DNA from: Phoronis pallida
Lineage: Eukaryota; Phoronida; Phoronidae
Assembly (NCBI GenBank): GCA_028565715.1
Contig: JAOXYC010242123.1
Span: 1 to 10,356 of the forward strand
Direction of reading: 5' to 3'
DNA length: 10,356 nt
Within the stretch, counting starts at the first letter, position 1; every line of letters begins with the position of its first letter. The notes below the pieces were generated by a model. The model did no database searches. It saw only the letters and a list, made by a program, of their open reading frames with translations, and was not told the origin of the DNA. Below, in pieces: positions 6,712 through 10,356 of the stretch. A program made the position numbers and the translations under genes.

Positions 6712-6870
6712 CTAGACTACTGTATTACTGAACGTCATGCATTACAGTCGTGATAGTGAACCAATGTTACTGTCGTACTCGCTGTCTTCCGCATTGTAGT
6801 TTGTCGAGGACACGATAATCAAATGATTGTGTAGAACTTTGATCAGGAGGCAGATCGAACGTGATCAATA

Positions 6871-6921
6871 ATGGGCCTGTTCAGGAGACAATTTGATAAC
6901 ATGTATTACAGTCTGCCAATG
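6871..6921 (+). CDS. Candidate first coding exon, MGLFRRQFDNMYYSLPM
   Basis: An ATG at 6871 in the context AATAATGGGC opens 17 codons, MGLFRRQFDNMYYSLPM, ending exactly before a strong GTAAGTTGA donor at 6922. An in-frame TGA lies three codons upstream (6862-6864), so the ATG is the natural start. The basic, aromatic N terminus could be a membrane-proximal or targeting sequence, but I do not recognise it. Upstream, a GC-richer zone with E-box CACGTG (6456-6461), CACACCCA and CCAAT-type motifs could supply a promoter. The next exon is uncertain. An AG at 7307-7308 would join in phase 0 to a 24-codon frame ending at TGA 7381-7383, though its pyrimidine tract is distant. Confidence 0.35.
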
Positions 6922-7251
6922 GTAAGTTGATTCTAATTTTAATCAATATCAGTAAAAACGTGTTGTATGTATAGTAGAATATTACAATCTTTTAAAAATA
7001 TTAGGAAAAATTTAGCAACATTTTGGCCTGAAATTAATTAAAATTAATTTTGTGCTTCCCGCCAAACCATGAATTTCCTGCATTTGTAAGGTGGTTGAGG
7101 TAAGGAATTCCAACTATTGTGCATAAAAAAGTAACATCTATGGTAATTTGAGAAGTTTTATTGTAATTGACGTTTGATGACTTGCACTTTCATAAATAAG
7201 ATTTCTGGCTGGACATCGTCCTCCGATCGCGGCTAGATTTACCTTTCTCAC
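6922..7251. other. Putative intron or intergenic stretch
   Basis: This is AT-rich sequence following the donor at 6922. It contains ATTAATTAAAATTAAT-like self-complementary strings near 7030. At 7093-7101 a 9-nt GTGGTTGAG sits between an AAG and GTAAGG, which could be a micro-exon but is too weak to call. No other coding evidence is seen. Confidence 0.35.
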
Positions 7252-7383
7252 CGTACAATCTGATTGTTTCATGTCTAATACATGCCGTACGAAACGCTTA
7301 TAGAACAGTGTGTGAGTGTAATCGAAGGAAGGAGAGGAGTGTACGATGTTGGCGAAGCGGACCGTTCTCTACCCGTGTATTGA
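7252..7383. other. Segment open on both strands
   Basis: Minus strand: codons 7368 to 7252 are open (39 codons, ending HVLDMKQSDCT) and meet a good donor, ACG followed by GTGAGA, at 7251. The bases before it are TAG, giving an acceptor AG but without a pyrimidine tract. Plus strand: an ATG at 7282 opens 33 codons, MPYETLIEQCVSVIEG then RRGVYDVGEADRSLPVY, to TGA at 7381-7383. Both peptides look protein-like and the local GC is higher than in the flanks. Only one is likely to be real, and neither family is recognised. Confidence 0.25.
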
Positions 7384-7517
7384 ACTCCAAGGATTTGGCC
7401 TTAGGAAATATTGCTTAAATTGACAATGCCGGTGACACTGGGACCTCACAGCTCTCGAAATTTGGTCAATATTCCGATTGAATGTGGTCGCCACCCGACA
7501 TACTATATTTGTTTGGT

Positions 7518-7525
7518 TATAAATA
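7518..7525 (+). promoter_or_regulatory. TATA box TATAAATA
   Basis: TATAAATA in the context GGTTATAAATAAG is a consensus TATA box. It lies only 20 nt before the ATG at 7545, so transcription starting about 30 nt downstream would begin inside that ORF. It may therefore serve a later start or be fortuitous. Confidence 0.25.
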
Positions 7526-7544
7526 AGTTGAATTATTGTATATT

Positions 7545-7742
7545 ATGATTTACGTCGTTCGGCCAAAGCCCCATTATACTTTTCGCAATGGAAAACACAC
7601 AACACTTTGTGAACGCCACAATACAATAGCAGGCACGCTTATTGTATCATGTTACCAAATGTACGGTGATAAACGTTCAACGGGGCTTTTATTATTTAAT
7701 CAGAAACTAATAACCGAACAACAAAAGAGCCCACTGTACTAA
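7545..7742 (+). CDS. Unrecognised 65-codon ORF
   Basis: This is an intron-free frame from ATG 7545 to TAA 7740-7742. It encodes a basic 65-residue peptide beginning MIYVVRPKPHYTFRNGKHTT and ending in LLLFNQKLITEQQKSPLY, with two cysteines in the middle (CERH, SCYQ). There is no signal peptide, clear membrane segment or recognisable domain. The upstream frame is open for three more codons (TTG start). The codon composition is balanced and slightly less AT-rich than the flanks. No AATAAA lies within the following 100 nt. The length is well inside chance expectation for this DNA, so it is a weak candidate for a small protein or an exon whose boundaries I cannot see. Confidence 0.2.
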   Translation: MIYVVRPKPHYTFRNGKHTTLCERHNTIAGTLIVSCYQMYGDKRSTGLLLFNQKLITEQQKSPLY

Positions 7743-7959
7743 CAATGTTTTACTGCCAACGTTTGCATTGATTGAATGTTTTAACTTTGGTGAATTAAAT
7801 TATCACGAGTGTCGTCTGTGAGCTTGTCCAACAATACTGAAAGTGACAAAAGTTGTCTTGTAAATATCATAAAATACTAATTAAAGTATCGACATTTCAC
7901 TTGAATCAGCGTACCATTACATATTTAAATTTAAAATAGCCGTAACCGACGTAAAACAG

Positions 7960-8198
7960 GTGTAGATGATAAAAAATAATTAAAAAGTGAAAAGTATGAC
8001 GGTTAAAGTCGGTATATTTGAGTAAAAACTCCCAACGTTCCGGATTTCTCCTTCATCAGGGGCTGAGTCAAAATAAACCATTTATTTTTACTCAGCCCCC
8101 GCGGAAGGAGAAATCCGGAACGTTTGGAGTTTTTACTCAAATATGCCTACTTTAACCGTCATACTTTTTACTTTTTAATTATTTTTTATCATCTACAC
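7960..8198. repeat. Foldback element: 118-nt inverted arms, 3-nt loop
   Basis: Positions 7960-8077 and 8081-8198 are reverse complements with about eight mismatches in 118 positions, separated only by CCA. The outer ends are GTGTAGATGAT and ATCATCTACAC. The mismatches cluster at 8055-8058 against 8100-8103. Such a structure is typical of foldback or MITE-type elements, or of a head-to-head duplication. A 9-mer ACCATTACA at 7913-7921 recurs at 8200-8208. If it is a target-site duplication, the element would include about 38 nt of unpaired left flank, so that reading is uncertain. A transcript across it in either direction would form long double-stranded RNA. No reading frame in it looks coding. 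Confidence 0.9.
8034..8059 (-). ncRNA. Hammerhead-like core relic in the left foldback arm
   Basis: Minus strand, left arm: CTGATGA (8059-8053), then A, a 3-bp stem GGA-GAAA-TCC with a GNRA-type loop, then G and GAAC followed by GTT. CUGAUGA, a short stem II and GAA are the conserved core of hammerhead ribozymes, which are known from Penelope-like elements and retrozymes in animal genomes. Against activity: position 15.1 is C instead of A, the first stem II pair is A against G, and no stem I partner lies downstream. In the other arm CTGATGA has become CCGCGGA. It is best read as a decayed relic or a look-alike. Confidence 0.25.
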
Positions 8199-8208
8199 GA
8201 CCATTACA

Positions 8209-8777
8209 ATATTCGTCTCGGCTTGGAAAAGCATTTAAGAGAAACGTGTACATAGAGCCGTGTTTTCTGAAATAACTGGAAGGTGTGCATATGCTGTATT
8301 TGTCCGGTATAGGTACAATAGACATGTTCTTCTAAGAGAAATATAAGACAATGTTGGAGTATGTCAACATATTTACAACCTGTTCAATCAGATGGTCGGG
8401 CTAATGTGATAGCAAATAAGGTCGGAATAACTCCTCCAATAAATCACAATCTTCAAGTCGTTCACTTTTGTCATATTAAAGTACACCGGCTAGATAAATA
8501 AACATCCAATATTCGACACAGTTCCTCCAGTAAATACTGTTGTTTGTTGAAATAACTCGATTATGTAATAGTAGAGGGACTTATAATTGTCCTTTTTGTT
8601 GACCTTGTTATTGAAGTCCCACATCTAATGGAATTTGTTTTGGTAACAAGAAAATAAAGAAATTAAAGAAAATTACACCCCTGCATTGGCTTGTTTGCTT
8701 TTGTAGCTATTTATAGAAAAGTCTGAAAACATCAAATGAAAAACACAATATTCTGTAAACTATGTTGCAACACTAAA
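8209..8777. other. Non-coding AT-rich stretch
   Basis: I see no exon with consistent splice sites. Several AATAAA strings occur on the plus strand near 8440-8660, as expected in AT-rich DNA. The stretch ends at the ATG/YY1-type motif at 8775. Confidence 0.45.
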
Positions 8778-8797
8778 ATGGCGGGAAATTTGCCAGA
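8778..8797 (+). CDS. Possible 20-nt first coding exon overlapping a YY1-type motif
   Basis: AAAATGGCGGGA at 8775-8786 has excellent start context and matches the core of the YY1 site (AAnATGGCGGC), which in animals often overlaps translation starts. The frame reads MAGNLP plus GA and meets a strong GTGAGTG donor at 8798. The nearest acceptor, TATTTTTCAG, ends at 8832, which would give a 35-nt intron, too short for most animals. After it the frame stops within eight codons. The true downstream exon, if any, is therefore elsewhere or beyond the window. If unspliced, the frame stops at TGA 8799-8801. Confidence 0.3.
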
Positions 8798-8832
8798 GTG
8801 AGTGTAATACTTAATTGGTCAGTATTTTTCAG

Positions 8833-9259
8833 TCGAAGAGAAGTTTACTCTTACTAGTACGATTGGATTATTCTGACCCATTTCAAGCGACTGCCTGATT
8901 GGTCAGCAATTCCACTAGATGCATTAGCTTCTCGACTGGTGATTTCAATGACTCGTCGTGATCGTTTCGCGAGCTTTTTATCAGGATGATTAATAGTGCC
9001 CCTTCCCAATGTCCTAGTACATCAGATGAACATGTTCGTGTATCGACTAATTCAGGCCAAAACCCCACTGTCGAGACCTTCTAGACTCTAGTGCAAACTA
9101 CTCCCGAGTATTAGTGCTCTGTAAATGTTGACAAAAACTCTCTTGGGACCTCCTAACAATTGCCTTGAATTCAAAGTCTTCAAATGCAAACATGATGTTA
9201 CGTTATAATTCTCTGTGAGAGTTGAGAAATCTTGTAATATATGGTGTAGAGTTACTTAC
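8833..9259. other. Non-coding stretch
   Basis: A minus-strand frame at 8883-9068 opens only with GTG and has no splice support. Its DVLGHWEGALLI string superficially recalls the IS30-type transposase DxxGHWEGD motif, but nothing around it fits. I see no other feature. Confidence 0.4.
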
Positions 9260-9373
9260 TTTTGTGTTAGACTTGTGTGTTTTTTGTTTAGAAGGGTGTA
9301 GTATGATAATCTGTTTGGCGTCTCTATCTGTCTCTTCGCGTTTGGTGTCCTGTTGCCTTCTCACATCAGTAAC
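9260..9373 (-). CDS. Candidate internal exon, 38 codons, phase 0-0 (minus)
   Basis: On the minus strand an acceptor TGTAATTTTGCACAG ends at 9374 and a strong donor, ACAAAA followed by GTAAGTAAC, begins at 9259. The 114 nt between them are open in phase 0 throughout and encode VTDVRRQQDTKREETDRDA then KQIIILHPSKQKTHKSNTK, a highly charged sequence that could be a coiled-coil or disordered linker. The length is a multiple of three and both boundaries fall between codons, as in a skippable cassette exon. The frame also extends upstream to an ATG at 9466, so a non-spliced reading exists. No family is recognised and no partner exon was found in the window on the right side. This is the best internal exon candidate on the minus strand. 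Confidence 0.4.
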
Positions 9374-9846
9374 CTGTGCAAAATTACATATTCGAGGTCC
9401 AAAAAACGAACACATTTTAAGAATATCTTGAAACATCATCGCTAACAGCCGAAGTAATTTGAACATAAATTAGAAATATACTTATGATAAATCAGTCGTC
9501 TTTACGAGGTAGCGGAACCCGATCTCTCACTTCTTGCTAAGTGATATCCATATCCGTGCTATTCCGTATAATTTCACCGCTAAAAAAATTCCCCGTGAAG
9601 TTTGTACGTGACTTTAGCCTATTTCACATGAGAAGTGTTTTTAGCATATGAAATGCCGATTAAGACTAATAGAAAACTAAGTAAATATTAAATTAAATGA
9701 TCGAGGACTACTAGACAAATCATTTTCCCCGTCCTGGATGCGACTCCCTATTCTTAACTAATAGCCATTATACTATAGGGACAATTTTTTTGCAGACATA
9801 ACAACCAAAATGAGGTCCCAACTTAATTAAAACCACCAGGGATTTC
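9374..9846. other. Non-coding stretch
   Basis: It contains an imperfect inverted repeat, ATTTCACATG near 9622 facing CATATGAAAT near 9647. It also has a good acceptor tract (CAATTTTTTTGCAG) ending at 9795, followed by a frame that stops after ten codons (TAA 9828-9830). Neither is enough to call a gene. Confidence 0.4.
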
Positions 9847-10086
9847 CGAAAGAGCGCCCCCCCCCCGAAAGAGCGCCCATGGGCACTTTTTGGAAAAAAA
9901 TTACGAAAGAGCGCCCATCGGCATCTCACTGAAAACTAATTATCATTTTTTTCGGTTTCAGATCATATTTTTACTCCATGCATGTAATGTCAGCTTCTGA
10001 TGAGAACTCATATTTTCTGAAAGAGCGCTCAAGGGCTCTCTTTCGGGGAATCATCGGGTCAACCTGAATTTTCCAAAAGAGCGCCC
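9847..10086. repeat. Clustered 13-nt motif CGAAAGAGCGCCC, five direct and one inverted copy
   Basis: Exact copies start at 9847, 9865 and 9904. Variants start at 10018 (TGAAAGAGCGCTC) and 10074 (CAAAAGAGCGCCC). An inverted, two-mismatch copy lies at 10033-10045 and forms a hairpin with the copy at 10018. Copies 2 and 3 share an extension, CATGGGCAC versus CATCGGCAT, so their similarity covers about 20 nt. The first two copies are joined by a run of nine C. Spacing is irregular (18, 39, 114 and 56 nt), so this is not a simple tandem array. It could be an interspersed regulatory motif cluster or a decayed satellite. Confidence 0.8.
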
Positions 10087-10356
10087 GGTAAGCGGCTCGA
10101 TCATGTGTCGCAATTAGTACAAATCAATGAAAAGGCCTTCAATTACGTAAATATTTTGGCAATATGACAATGAAAATTAGGATGATTGAATGAATCGTTC
10201 ATGTGTTAGTTGCTGTATGGAAGTCATGATCTACACTCCTTTCATGAGTAACGTAATCGTGTTTATCACTTAACTATCGTTATATTCGAATTGATATCAC
10301 TTTGTGATATACTTTGTATTATCAGAAAGTGGAGTACACGAGTACTGAAACACGTG
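10087..10356. other. Non-coding right end
   Basis: I see no gene. A perfect 7-bp hairpin, ATATCAC-TTT-GTGATAT, lies at 10294-10310. The window ends in the E-box string CACGTG. Confidence 0.4.

Noticed and set aside
6703-6780. Box C/D snoRNA suggested by GTGATGA, CTGA and GTGATAG
   Set aside because: The C' box is imperfect, no box D follows at the right distance and there is no terminal stem.
7093-7101. 9-nt micro-exon GTGGTTGAG before GTAAGG
   Set aside because: The acceptor is AAG with a poor pyrimidine tract. Such a short exon cannot be supported without transcripts.
8883-9068. Minus ORF with GHWEG string resembling IS30 transposase
   Set aside because: Only a short string matches. The flanking residues, the GTG start and the eukaryotic context do not fit.
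9796-9830. Terminal exon after a good acceptor at 9795
   Set aside because: It is only ten codons long with no poly(A) signal close by. Any T-rich tract before CAG could give this.
9991-10046. Second hammerhead candidate: CTGATGA at 9997-10003, GAAA at 10019-10022 and a hairpin after it
   Set aside because: The stem III-like hairpin is good, but stem II pairs poorly and stem I has no partner. The hairpin is already explained by the direct and inverted motif copies.
186-10356. Four CACGTG E-boxes (186, 1121, 6456, 10351)
   Set aside because: The number is close to what chance gives in 10 kb, and there is no consistent position relative to exons.

Overview
The window looks like AT-rich nuclear DNA of an animal, most likely an invertebrate. 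The signs are a degenerate tRNA-derived SINE with RNA polymerase III boxes, GTAAGT/GTGAGT donors paired with polypyrimidine-CAG acceptors, AATAAA signals, TATA, CCAAT and CACCC boxes, and a complete lack of bacterial gene architecture. No species can be named. No protein family was recognised with confidence, so every coding call is a candidate exon argued from splice sites, start context and reading frame. A rough estimate at about two-thirds AT gives an expected longest stop-free run near 100 codons across six frames. The longest frames here (87 to 88 codons) are therefore at chance level, and length alone supports nothing.

Layout. 1-2126: intergenic or intronic DNA with a GC-rich islet at 664-900 and no gene I can support. 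2127-2318: a tRNA-derived SINE on the minus strand, bounded by 12-bp identical direct repeats. 2305-2758: the best two-exon model (minus strand), with a 15-codon first exon, a 142-nt intron with strong GTGAGT and CTCAG ends, and a 41-codon second exon. A second open frame lies directly upstream in the same frame, separated by one TGA. 3128-4327: AT-rich filler. 4328-4433: a CpG-rich hairpin. 4502-4541: a CCAAT/CACCC/TATA-like promoter candidate. 5099-5525: splice-bounded open frames on both strands. 5783-5866: a possible 3'-terminal exon with two AATAAA signals. 6091-7383: a GC-richer stretch with several short open frames and a good first-exon candidate at 6871. 7545-7742: a free-standing 65-codon ORF behind a TATA box. 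7960-8198: a foldback repeat with 118-nt arms, the left arm carrying a hammerhead-like core on the minus strand. 8778-8797: a YY1-type motif overlapping an ATG with a donor 20 nt later. 9260-9373: a phase 0-0 internal exon candidate (minus). 9847-10086: five direct copies and one inverted copy of a 13-nt motif.

How it fits together. The candidate exons lie on both strands and do not join into one convincing gene. The clearest facts are the repeats: the foldback, the SINE and the 13-nt motif array. The most testable gene-level claim is the small minus-strand locus at 2305-2758, whose second exon ends exactly at the SINE boundary.
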